The translations under genes were made by a program, and so were the position numbers. A stretch of 64,000 nucleotides of DNA. Source: Lineus longissimus. Taxonomy: Eukaryota > Nemertea > Pilidiophora > Heteronemertea > Lineidae. Under the pieces are notes generated by a model. The model was not told the DNA's origin. It made no database searches and was given only the letters and a program-made list of their open reading frames with translations. This document shows positions 54,501 to 64,000 of this stretch, one piece after another (position 1 is the stretch's first letter; each line of letters opens with the position of its first letter). Location: the NCBI RefSeq assembly GCF_910592395.1, contig NC_088319.1, forward strand, positions 3,782,001 to 3,846,000, written 5' to 3'.

Positions 54501-57500
54501 TTTGCTGCCTCGGGAAGGTGCACTCTCAGTAATTTGGACAAATTTTGACTACCGACTGCCCCAGTTCATGGATGGCACATGACTTACCAGGACACAACTG
54601 TTCCCGCACATGTTCCGGGTGTTCTGGTTTAGGTATAGCCTCGGTACAACGCGGACATTTTGCAAAGTTGCTCTTCGCGTCGCATTCCTCCAGTAAGTGA
54701 TCGGTGAGGCCAGCAATCTCAACCACCTGAAGGTGAAAAAAATCAAGAGTGATGAAGAAGGCAGCGGAGAGCATGGAGGCGTACTCGTTGAGAGAGATAC
54801 AGCGATGTCACACTTAACTATGCGGCTGCTTGATCGTATATCCAGGAGTAAGGAAAGCATCGGAGTCTTCAACTGGTAGTTACCAGTGAAGCCTCTCTGG
54901 CATAAAAGAACCTAAGACAAGGAACACAAGACTGTTTTCAGCTCCCCTCACAAGTTTGATCAACAAGCGCTTACAGTCCAAATCACAATTATCAGTGTCA
55001 TTAGTGCATCATAGACGTGCAACCCAGCGATAGGTCATGCTTAAGTCTAGCGTAGTTTGTGCGTAATTTACGCAAAAAATAGAGAGATATGCGTCACTGG
55101 TGCGTACGTTGCTCGTCACAGACGCGAAGCAGGATTGAGGTCAATTGTGATTTGTACTGTAGAAAGCCCTCATAAATGTCTCCAAGTCTCAATTATAATT
55201 TTGTAGTCCAAAAATGGCAGATTTTCTGAGGATTAGAGTTTTACACTACCTGTTTGCAGTTAGCACAGCGTTTCAACATGGGACAGTGTTTCCAGTAGTG
55301 AAGGTCTAGATTCTCCTCGCCCTTGAAGTCAGAATTTTTCTCTCCACAGAAGATGCATGTTCTGTAAGAGATTAACATAGCAATGATGGTACGGTTTAGA
55401 AGTAAGAGTCAATTTGGATGAGGCATATCCCTAACGTTACAGGGATTTGGGTTGGGATATTTCAAATCAACATCCGGTTACAAAGCTATTCGTATTGAGT
55501 GTGGGAATCTTTCACTTTACCAGACATTCACATTGAAAGAAACCAGAAGAAAGTCAACTAAAAGATACAAATCTAACCCATTTGCTGCCAAAGTGATGTT
55601 GACTTCTTAGTCCCGTCAATGCCATGGGATTTTTCCGCAGTTCTCTATAAATCTAACGTGCGTCTGCAGACTTTGGCAGGGAAAGGGTTACATCTTTACT
55701 TTCGTTCAAAATTTTGCTCTCAGAAGGGAAAAATTTGCCGATTCTCTTGGAGATGACAGATCATATACATAAATACATATACACGCATACCAAATTTCTA
55801 TAGTGCTGTTTCAAGCTGATGCTCGCTCACGGGCGCTAAGGTCAAGTACATTGGAACCTCCCTTAGCGGACACCTCTCTATTAAGGACAACCTCTCTATT
55901 AAGGACAACCTCTCTATTAAGGACAACCTCTCTATTAAGGACAACCTCTCTATTAAGGACAACCTCTCTATTAAGGACAACCTCTCTATCAAGGACACTA
56001 GTTCTGGTCCCAAATGGGATGTTTTCATTCAATTTGACCTCTCTAGTCTAATCAGGACACCTCTCGATTACAGACAGCACTTCTCAGTCCCGAGTGTGTC
56101 CTCAATAGAGAGGTTCCACTGTATAATGAAAATGTTATTCTTCACTCACGTATCGAGGTCTGCGTTCGCGACGGTGGAGGTGTCGTCATCGTTGACATCA
56201 CTAGGGGGCGCTCTCTTCGGCTTTCTCTTCTCATCCTGAGTAACGACAGTAACATGGATGTTTACGTTGCCAGTTTGTTTAGACGGTGCCTGGTGTTAGT
56301 GTGGAAAGCAACCAACAGATGATGTTAGTGTGCACACGACTATTATGGTTAGTACTACGATAGTGTTAACATTCAAGTGGAAGCAACTGACCACTGGGAA
56401 ATGTTCGCCGTTTTAGTCAAATGGATTCAAATTGTGGACTACATGTATCTACTGTAGACTGCAATTATTTTACACCTTTTAAAATTTTTGCAATTTGGAA
56501 AAATTTCAGGAAAAAATCAAATGTTCACTATTTTCTTTTTGAGAACTTTGGAATTTCCGCGCAGGTGGAGCTCAACTGTTGGCCAAAATCAGTTCGGTAT
56601 CAATTCCTTAAACATGAAAATAAAAGGCAACCAAATATTTTGGGTCAACAGTAATTCTCATTTTTATCTACATCAGAACCTGTAGAGAGGGTAGATTTAC
56701 ACATCCATTAATCCAACCAACAGCAGTGTGAAACAGGGCCTGTTGCTAAATCGGCATAAGCACTTATATTATGTCGGTGTTAAGTCTACTGAATGCGATA
56801 AAATTTAGTTGAGCCAACACTGGCGTTTGTCCCTAACACCAATGGAGCAACTTCGCCAACTTTGTTGTTTATAAAGTTGACAGTGAAAAATTTATTTGCT
56901 TTTACACCTAAATTGTGAAAAATGGGGCTCGACAGAAGCAGAGAAATAGTCATTAGACTGATGAGACACAAATACAATGACAATGGCTGATATTTATAAA
57001 AGACTAGTAAATGCTTTTACTTTAAACTTCATGTAAATTTACACTTAGCCATCTCTGTAGAAAACTGTAGTAAAAGCATTTACTAGTCTTAAGAAATATT
57101 AGCCAATGGCTGATATTTATAAAGGACTAGTAAATGCTTTTACTTTAAACTTCATGTACATTTACACTAGCCATCCCTGTAGAAAACTGTAGTAAAAGCA
57201 TTTACTAGTCATTATAAATATTAGCCAATGGCTGATATTTATAAAGGACTAGTAAATGCTTTTACTTTAAACTTCATGTACATTTACACTAGCCATCTCT
57301 GTAGAAAACTGTAGTAAAAGCATTTACTAGTCTTTATAAATATTAGCCAATGGCTGATATTTATAAAGGACTAGTAAATGCTTTTACTTTAAACTTCATG
57401 TATATTTACACTAGCCATCTCTGTAGAAAACTGTAGTAAAAGCATTTACTAGTCTTCATAAATATTAGCCAATCTACATGTACAATACATTAGAAAAGAC

Positions 57501-60500
57501 AAGAGAACAATTCGTTATGAAGTCCAGAATATTAAAACAGACATGTCAACCGACGGATTTACCTGCGCATTGTCTAAAGCACCGCCCTTATCCTCCCGGC
57601 GCCCAGCACGATCGCGTACCCGTATTTTCTACAAGGAGCAGAGGCAAATATTGAAACCAAGCCACAACATGCAGGCATGCAGGAAAAGTTACGAGTGTTA
57701 TTCCTTCACCAGCACAGAAGATCAAGCCACCCACAAAAACCCATCTTGACCACAACGATATCAACGCTAGGTGAGAATTTATTACACTCTGGTTTGCAAG
57801 TTTGCGAGTATTCGGTTGACCAGTGGCAGGGAAAAGGGGGATGGGGGAACTAAATTGAAAAAGAGCCCGTTTTTTCTGTTGGAGAGGAAAATGAAATAAA
57901 GTATTATATTTTCATGCAAATATGTGCTAACCTTCCAATTTATTGTGTTAATTGCCAAAACTTTTGATTGGGAAGGGGGTAATAAAAATAATTATAATTT
58001 TCAAAGTTTTTGGGTTCCACCAAATTCTTATGGGGATATTAGAGTACCAAACCATCAAAAAATCCTTGCCTTGGCAGGGATGTATGAAGAACACTGCTTG
58101 CTTCAAATTGTCCTTTTTAAAATAAATCGGTAACAGATCTTACATGTACATGAATAGACTACAAATGGGCAGTCCTTTTACAAACATTTTCAAACAAACG
58201 TTGGATGGTTCTAGAAAGATTATTAGCCATCTTAGTGACCTTCAGTGACCTTCAGTGACCTCAAAAAAACTAGTGGGGAAATCTTCCTCATCGCACAGAT
58301 GACCATCACATGACATTTTTGAAAAGGGTCAAACCAAAGTAATGTACTGCCCAGGGTTTTCTCCAGAGGGGAGATTGGGGAAGGGGGGATTCCTTGGGAC
58401 GGGGAGGCGGAAATGCCCCCCTATCAAATGATTGATGGGGGATGTGAAATTTGGGCATTTGGGAGTCAATGTACATGTACATGTAAGGGGTTTTAGGCGA
58501 AAAAATCACAGAAGGGGTCATTTAATACCCCACGTTTGAAAGAAAATAATTTTTAGAAAAAGATTTCATTCGGAATTTTTTTGTCCTCTGGCAAAATCCC
58601 TGCTGTCCGTCGCAAGACCATTTCCCAATGAAAATAAGCAGAGGCGAATTTTCGAGGAGATTTACAGAACATTGGAAAAGGTGAAAGGGGCTCTTCCATA
58701 CTTTACCATTTTTAGGAGGCCTGAGGGGTAAGAAATGATTCAGTGTCACTAAAGGACCTGCGGCTTTCTCTAATCATCAGCTCATGTCGTCTTTCAGATG
58801 GTGGCTTTATTTCCCCGGTCTGACCGACTGGCAGTGTTGGTTTCATACAGGGGACTCTGTAACCCGCCTACCTTACAAATCATGGCGTTTATAAACCTAA
58901 ATATCTTTCATGTAGTAAATGCCAAAGTCCCGCACAAAGGAGGGATTTGAATCGCTGTGATCTGTTATTCTTATCACATGCGACAAAATATCCCTTGTCT
59001 GTGGGAAAATCGCTACTATCGACAACAACGAAGAGTAGCGATTATCATCGTCGCGATTTAAATCACAGGCAACAGCAATTTAAATCTTTCATTTTTGGCA
59101 TGCGTGAACCAATGACATTTAAATAATCGACATACCTTTCTTGGTTTATCTTTCTCCTTGATCACCTTCTCATCCACCGGCTGGAAGGAAAGTGAGCAAA
59201 ATCTGTTGTGATTGAAGCAAGCGAGAACTGTCATGTGAATGCGCTGTGAATGGGTTAATGTCAAGGCTGTGTTTTTCTACAAGCAAATGTGACCTCTCAC
59301 AGCAAAACCAGGCGCATGTCGCACAGAAGATGAGCCTAAATGACACCAGGAGATAATGGGAGAAATTGATGTGCTCATATTTCACAAAAGGCAGAAAATA
59401 GAGAAATAAATAAACAGTCCTTCTCAACCTGCCAAGCTCAGAGTGACATGCGCCTGGTTTAGCTGTGACGGGTCACAAATATCACACAAAAGTGAAAGCC
59501 AATCAAATCGCTTGGTACATGACACGAAAGCGTCATACACTGATGCAGGCCAAAATCTGATTAAAGGGGTAATCTGGACATTATACTTCTATCAATGAAC
59601 ACTTTAGCCCTCCAAATGCCCGTGGATGCCCGCAGCTTTTACCTTCAAATGCCCGTGGATGCCCGCAATTTAGGGGTGGTGACGTTTTTTGTCCAGATAT
59701 AACCTCTTTAAGTCTCTATTACTAATCAAACTAAACTGAGAAAAAAAAATTTCTCGACTACTGATAGCTGTCACCAAAGGATAGTATTTGGATAGTCCCT
59801 CTACAACCCAAGGGGCAATGATCAAGAGCTTTCAAACTTTTCCTAAACTCAGCTCATTGTTAAAGGTCTCTGATATAGTTTATGCCGCAAAAATATGCAA
59901 CGCCCCAAACTTTTGGGGATAGCCTGTATGCATTACTCAGCCCTAATAAGAGAGATCTGTACCTCCTGATACAAAAATAGACTTGTTACGATCATTTGCC
60001 ATGAGGTTGGTGGTTAATTCTGAAATACCTGAATTAAGATCGAACCGCACTTTACAGTGTAAATGCACTATGCGCAAACGAAGCCTTGTTTTGAATTCAG
60101 CGGTTATGGTTAGGCAACCGTAACCGCTTGGGTTGGTGTAAAATGTGGAAGCTGTCAAAAAGCATTTAAAACCACATTTTCCATTGTTAAATTTGAGATA
60201 TTTTAGAATAGAAATTGATAACTCACTGCCTGTATTGATTGTCTCACCAAAAACGCTCAGGTGGATCTAAAATGTTTGCCAAAACCTCGGCTAGGACTCG
60301 CTTTTGGTCTACAATTTAGCCCCACCCTCGGGGTCTTGGTGAGACAACCATCACCTCCAGTTCAAGCTAGTTAATACAAGCAAGTTCAAACTTTTTGTAA
60401 CAAATATTCCAATTCGCTTAGTGTGCAATTTTCATTTGGAATCCAACATATCCGAACAATTTTTTAGTATTTCACTACAAAGAAAAAGAATGGGTCCACT

Positions 60501-62972
60501 GTCAAAAAACACCTTTTTTTACAGAATAGTCACATACTTCATGGTTCATAAAAGCACCCTTCCTTAAATTTGAATCGACCCGATGCAGTCCCACTGATTA
60601 CCCGAGCAGGTCACCTGGCCAACATCGATTGAGATGCAAGCAGTGACCCCCATCAACTTACCGCCTTGCCCGACGTCATGTCCTTGAGCTGCTGAAGCTG
60701 GGCCTGGAGGGCTTCAATCTCTTTCTGTTTCTTTGTTTCATCTTCAGCCTTTGCTTTCTGAAAGTTCGAAGCAGATGAGATATACACACGCACCAAAAAT
60801 AAGTTCTGATTTGATACAGATTGGATTTTGCATTCAATATCTAAGAATGGGGAAGCTCCAGGGTCTCTAGGTGAAGAAGAGAGGCCACCATATGAAACTG
60901 ATCACTTAGTTTCAATAAAAGAACCTCTTTTTACACTCTGCCGAACTCCCTTAAAGGAATGGGCGGCTTTTTAATGACGTATGATTGTTCTTCTTCTGGT
61001 GCATCAGTAAACTATTTTTCTAAACGTTTTTGATGTTTTTCCATTTTTTTTCAGCTCTTATGGAAGAAAAACGCATTATTCATTATTTTTAGTATGCACA
61101 AGTCCTGGTGCGAAAGACCTTTCCCACCACGTGAGGGCACGTCGAGATCCGAGTTCACGTCACCCTGCTATTACGCCGCAACGTCATTTCCATTATCATC
61201 GCAGTAGCGGGGTAATCAAGCGCTATTTATAGCGTGACGTCGAAAATATCGATATCAACACCAAAACGTTACAGGGTAGGGCCATAGCTCCAGGAAACGC
61301 CTTCTACTAGTGCACCGTGGAAAGCTAACTCTGGTCAAATCGGAGTCAGCAGATATTTAGAATCCCTGTTATCAACTTCAATCTTACACCTACCACAAGA
61401 TTACAACAAGAAATGTCCACAATACTGATGGCAAACATATAAGGTATGCAGGGAGGTATGACGATTGTAAACGAAAAAGGACATGAGTTGATACCCCAAC
61501 TCACTGAAACCAGTAATAATTGAATTGAAAGGAACTGAATTCTTTTCCTCTGCCTAAACTATGGAATTGAAATCCATGCAAAGAGTAAGAAAATATAATC
61601 TGTTGATTCTAACATATAGAATATTTTTGAGAAGAAGCAAGATGCAGGTATAAATTAAAATATAAATGAAGGATGTGATAACATGTGTACCTCCTCTTCC
61701 TCCCTCTGCAATGAAAAATACGAGTGTCGTAAAAAACACAGGCAGTGTGGCGGTATGTGGAGTTTATGTGAGAATGGTCAGGCTATTTACACCACAACCC
61801 ACTTGGTATACCAACACCCCCCCCCCCCCCCCCCCTCCCCCCGTGTGTGCATGGATTGAGGAATGACAACTGAAAAAAATGTGCGAGTTGACTTGCTACA
61901 GCTACAAAATGTAGCTAAACAATTGTTAGTACGCCTCTAGCAACCGACCTCTCCAAGCCACTGAAATGCAATAGCATTCCGCGATAATGACGTCACTGCA
62001 GCTGCTGCCCTCTATTTCCCCATCGCTGAATTACAGGCAATGTCGGACAAACATGCGGTTTCGTAATGGATTCAGGCTTTCTAACTAGGGCAGTTAGATT
62101 CAATCTGGCACATGTCCGAGTGTTGGAAATATTACATAATTGTTCTGAATATTTCTCTCTCTGACTCTATGGTATCATTCATGCTAAAAACAATGCAGGG
62201 TCAAAGATAATTGACTTTGAAATAAGCTCAAATGCGTAGAAATAAGTGTCGATGTCCGACTGTCACGTGACTAAAACGTCATCAATATCTTATTCAAATG
62301 ACCTTGTGAGCTATAAATAGTAACTTCGCGGAATGCTACTGATGAGGCAACTTGCCGTCAACTGACAGCCAGGCTGCCTGGCCGGCCCACTGATTACTAA
62401 AAAGATACATTTTGTAGTGTCCCATTAAGCAATCCCATCTGAGTTATTTGGACCCGCAACAGGCAGACGCTGTAGAAATACCAAGAACACGATGCCTCCA
62501 TCTCAACTATTTTAAGTGGGGCACAGTTACCAATTACCAGTCCTTGATGAACTATTTAAAACATTTCCTGTCTATACTTAGGTTAATTTCGGCAGGTGAC
62601 AGGTACACTGCGCATCTAAGTTATTAAGACCGTTTTCCTACTGTTTTGAAAATATTGTTTAAATATCACTTGAATGAAATTCTGTGCTCATGTGGTAAAG
62701 TAAAAGGACACAACCAAACACACCACTCATCCAATTTCCTCATTTGAAAAAAATTATGCCAGGTACCTTGCACAAGGTCACAAACATCTCGCTCACCTTT
62801 AAATCAGCCTTGGATGGCTTCCCATCGATCTTATCAAATGCTTCAAACAGTTGCCTATAGAGGACGTTCTTTCTCGTCCGGTCATCGTCCGGCGGTAGGT
62901 ACTCCTTGACTTGTGATCCGACTTCTTTGTAAAGTTGCACAATGATCTTCTCAGCCTCTTCCCGTACCTCGC
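51555..62972 (-). CDS. CEP104: CEP104, C-terminal exons (gene runs off the right edge)
   Basis: Ten exons on the minus strand: 62,972-62,797; 61,705-61,691; 60,757-60,662; 59,180-59,136; 57,628-57,563; 56,289-56,150; 55,361-55,250; 54,726-54,588; 52,891-52,739; 51,637-51,555. All phases agree, giving about 341 residues of a protein that is 925 long in human. The first visible exon has YLPPDDDRTRKNVLYRQLF, followed by an E/K/Q-rich coiled coil (EIEALQAQLQQLKDM) and a charged linker. A zinc-finger array follows with CIFCGEKN, LDLHYWKHCPMLKRCANCK, KCPRCTEAI and HCPLCHENI. The end is basic with SNLPKP, an SxLP/SxIP-like EB1-binding motif, then the stop TAG. CEP104 tracks microtubule plus ends, binds EB1, CP110 and tubulin, and works at the ciliary tip. 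The 5' exons with the jelly-roll and TOG domains must lie beyond 64,000. The 62,972 exon may instead end at 62,767 using a second in-phase donor. Confidence 0.93.
51781..51972. mobile_element. TGTGACC hairpin MITE, copy 3
   Basis: TGTGACCCTCCATAACAAAA with the GTCGCATGTCGC subterminal block; the right arm GCGACATGCGACTCATTTTG is present but the terminus is worn. It abuts the next copy. Confidence 0.7.
51975..52198. mobile_element. TGTGACC hairpin MITE, copy 4, long palindrome
   Basis: TGTGACCCGCTCTACCAAAA to TTTTGGTAGAGCGGGTCACA. Arms of about 95 bp pair almost perfectly around a core of about 30 bp (GTGACCAAATCAGTTTG). It lies in the last CEP104 intron. Confidence 0.85.
52893..53345 (-). 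mobile_element. 3' end of a LINE, truncated, next to a CEP104 exon
   Basis: The minus-strand frame from 53,330 to 52,971 encodes a reverse-transcriptase C-terminal region: ITPVLMRLHWLPVKYRI, FTYKAIHGVAPAYL, FGDRSF, PVLWNQLP and FKTLLKQHLFRECF. The GGCGCTATAGAAATTC UTR and an (ATTC)n tail follow, ending within about 8 nt of the CEP104 exon acceptor at 52,891. It is 5' truncated and inactive. Confidence 0.88.
53347..53671 (-). mobile_element. AGGGTAACTCGTGTC MITE, copy 3, inverted
   Basis: TTAA at the left border, TCAA at the right, and near-identity to the reverse complement of copies 1 and 2. It directly abuts the LINE fragment. Confidence 0.85.
54194..54416. mobile_element. TGTGACC hairpin MITE, copy 5
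   Basis: Nearly identical to 51,975-52,198 but with the asymmetric core reversed (AAACTGATTTGGTCAC), so the two copies are in opposite orientation. It is intronic in CEP104. Confidence 0.85.
55573..55691. mobile_element. short TTAA-type MITE, CCCATTTGCTGCCAAAG ends
   Basis: CTAACCCATTTGCTGCCAAAG-like left end (listed in two parts: CTAA, then CCCATTTGCTGCCAAAG) and CTTTGGCAGGGAAAGGGTTA at the right. The borders are decayed TTAA. The end resembles that of the larger 63,036 element. Confidence 0.65.
55847..56123. mobile_element. pogo-like MITE with expanded 18-bp array
   Basis: TACATTGGAACCTCCC to GGTTCCACTGTA. The left arm carries about seven copies of CTCTCTATTAAGGACAAC. It is in a CEP104 intron, ending 26 nt from the donor of the 56,150 exon. 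Confidence 0.9.
56985..57474. repeat. four tandem copies of a 122-bp hairpin element
   Basis: Each unit is AATGGCTGATATTTATAAAG.. to ..TTATAAATATTAGCC, with inner arms ACTAGTAAATGCTTTTACT and AGTAAAAGCATTTACTAGT. The units are head to tail and joined at AGCCAATGGCTGA. The element is otherwise single-copy at 41,122 and 49,417. It is in the CEP104 intron upstream of the 57,563 exon. Confidence 0.9.
59289..59477. mobile_element. TGTGACC hairpin MITE, copy 6
   Basis: TGTGACCTCTCACAGCAAAA, then GGCGCATGTCGCACAG; the right arm is GTGACATGCGCCTGG, then GGGTCACA. It is in a CEP104 intron. Confidence 0.8.
60196..60370. repeat. diverged relative of the 23,581 palindrome
   Basis: Preceded by ATTTTAGAATAGAAATTGA as at 23,566. 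Arms GTCTCACCAAAA and CTTGGTGAGACAAC remain paired, but the rest has decayed. Confidence 0.5.
61691..61705 (-). other. CEP104: candidate 15-nt CEP104 microexon
   Basis: On the minus strand TTTTTCATTGCAG precedes and GTACAC follows a 15-nt phase-0 segment encoding REEEE. It would sit between the KADLK end and the KAKAEDE start of the flanking exons and extend the coiled coil. Skipping it keeps the frame. Confidence 0.5.
61817..61843. repeat. poly-C run
   Basis: About 26 C with one T interruption; low complexity. Confidence 0.9.
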
Positions 62973-63035
62973 CTAGAGGGGGTTAATGAATGAATGAAAT
63001 TTGTAGTACCGACAGTCAGGAATTTGATAACTATC

Positions 63036-63544
63036 TTAACTCTTTCACTGCCAGCCCTATTTAAAGTTATTCCCCCATCATGCCAGCATTTTTGCCATTT
63101 TTACCACTTTTTTGTAGCAGGAGCTGAGATATGTCGACCACGCCCTCGGCCACGTGCAGCTTGATTCTCACCCGCAGCAAGCTGCGCCCCCTGCCCACCA
63201 TCACCTGAGTCATTGTCACTACTACTTATATCATTACCCCCAACTGCCTGGTCATTATCATCATCAGAATCTGGCTGATCACGCAAATTGATCTCAAATT
63301 GGTCTATCTTCACCAATTCATCTGACTCGAAATACCCACTTCCTGGGGACGAGATTGAGCCGAATCCTTCCGAGAACACTTCTGAAGACATGGTGGGAGG
63401 TTTAAATCAACATAGAATCAGTAGGTTGGTTTACTTTTTGATGAGTAGATGGAAACACTGAGATAACGTTTTGAAACGTTATTGGCAATTTAGCGACCTA
63501 TTTTCAATAACGTTTTAAAACGTTATTGGCAGTCAAAGAGTTAA
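63036..63544 (-). mobile_element. piggyBac-like element with a transposase N-terminal remnant
   Basis: TTAACTCTTTCACTGCCA at the left and TGGCAGTCAAAGAGTTAA at the right give inverted ends with TTAA duplication. A minus-strand frame at 63,391-63,101 (96 codons) starts MSSEVFSEGFGS and has an acidic run (DSDDDNDQ, SSSDNDSGDGG) followed by RGRGRHISAP. This is the composition expected of a piggyBac transposase N-terminus. The DDD catalytic domain is absent. It lies in a CEP104 intron on the same strand. Confidence 0.75.
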
Positions 63545-64000
63545 TATACAAATAAGGAAACAGCAACTGTGGATGTCATTATGGTATTGAAAGCCTCTTG
63601 CACCAGAATAAGGAGATGATAAATGATAACACCTGACGTATTCCTGTACCTCAAAATACTCCTCATGTCATTAACCATATTGAGAAGTCATATCATTAAC
63701 CATATTGAGAAGTCATAAGAATGAAATTTGTTTGCCCGAAAGGCAGGTTTTTGACTGTGACACAAAATTTCCTTCCAAATAAGTTAAGGTGCTGATTTAC
63801 AATTGTTGAAAATAAAAGCCTTGGCCTAATTCATGCAATTGAGAGCCTTTCCATCACTCTACTTTGATCAGTTGGGCGGCCAGCACCAATCACCAACTAT
63901 AAGGAGTCTTAACAAATATTTCCTGGACCTCTTGTTTTTCTTCATCACCCCCGCCGTAGCTACATGTATACAATGGAACTGGTGTTGGCTCAGCATGGCA

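Noticed and set aside
63914-63959. Possible extra upstream CEP104 exon on the minus strand encoding YGGGDEEKQEVQEIF
   Set aside because: The donor is weak (GTTAAG) and its phase does not match the next exon at 62,972.

Overview
The window is animal nuclear DNA: genes are split by GT-AG introns, coding density is low, and dispersed inverted-repeat transposons, satellites and LINE 3' ends fill the rest. The protein families present are metazoan, and the repeat load suggests a marine invertebrate; I cannot place it further from sequence alone.

Three conserved genes are secure. An NECAP orthologue (clathrin-coat accessory protein) lies on the minus strand at 22,372-31,255. A TARDBP/TDP-43 orthologue (RNA-binding protein) lies on the plus strand at 31,487-36,843. 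Their start codons face away from each other across only 231 bp, which is probably a shared bidirectional promoter. The 3' portion of CEP104 (ciliary-tip/centrosomal protein) occupies 51,555-62,972 on the minus strand, and its 5' exons lie beyond the right edge. A fourth gene at 2,854-6,488 on the plus strand encodes a short TTC17-like tetratricopeptide protein with a predicted C-terminal membrane segment. A fifth, unidentified gene is suggested by three phase-compatible exon candidates at 40,525-45,402 on the plus strand.

Layout: 1-2,478 holds unassigned DNA, a 48/56-bp satellite and a C-rich tract. The TTC17-like gene follows to about 6.85 kb. From 6.85 to 22.3 kb there is no recognised host gene, only transposon copies and a LINE fragment. 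NECAP and TARDBP run from 22.4 to 36.8 kb. From 36.8 to 51.5 kb there is the TARDBP 3' region with a large hairpin array, the unidentified exons, a minisatellite, an 85-bp satellite and a 1.3-kb TTAA-flanked element. CEP104 runs from 51.6 kb to the right edge.

The gene products do not form one pathway; they act in coat assembly, RNA metabolism and cilia. In human, TARDBP, NECAP2 and CEP104 all lie on 1p36, so this block may preserve ancient linkage. The most unusual pattern is that at least four transposable-element ends lie within about 20 nt of a splice site in NECAP, TARDBP or CEP104. In one case the transposon target-site duplication is the 5' splice-site sequence itself.
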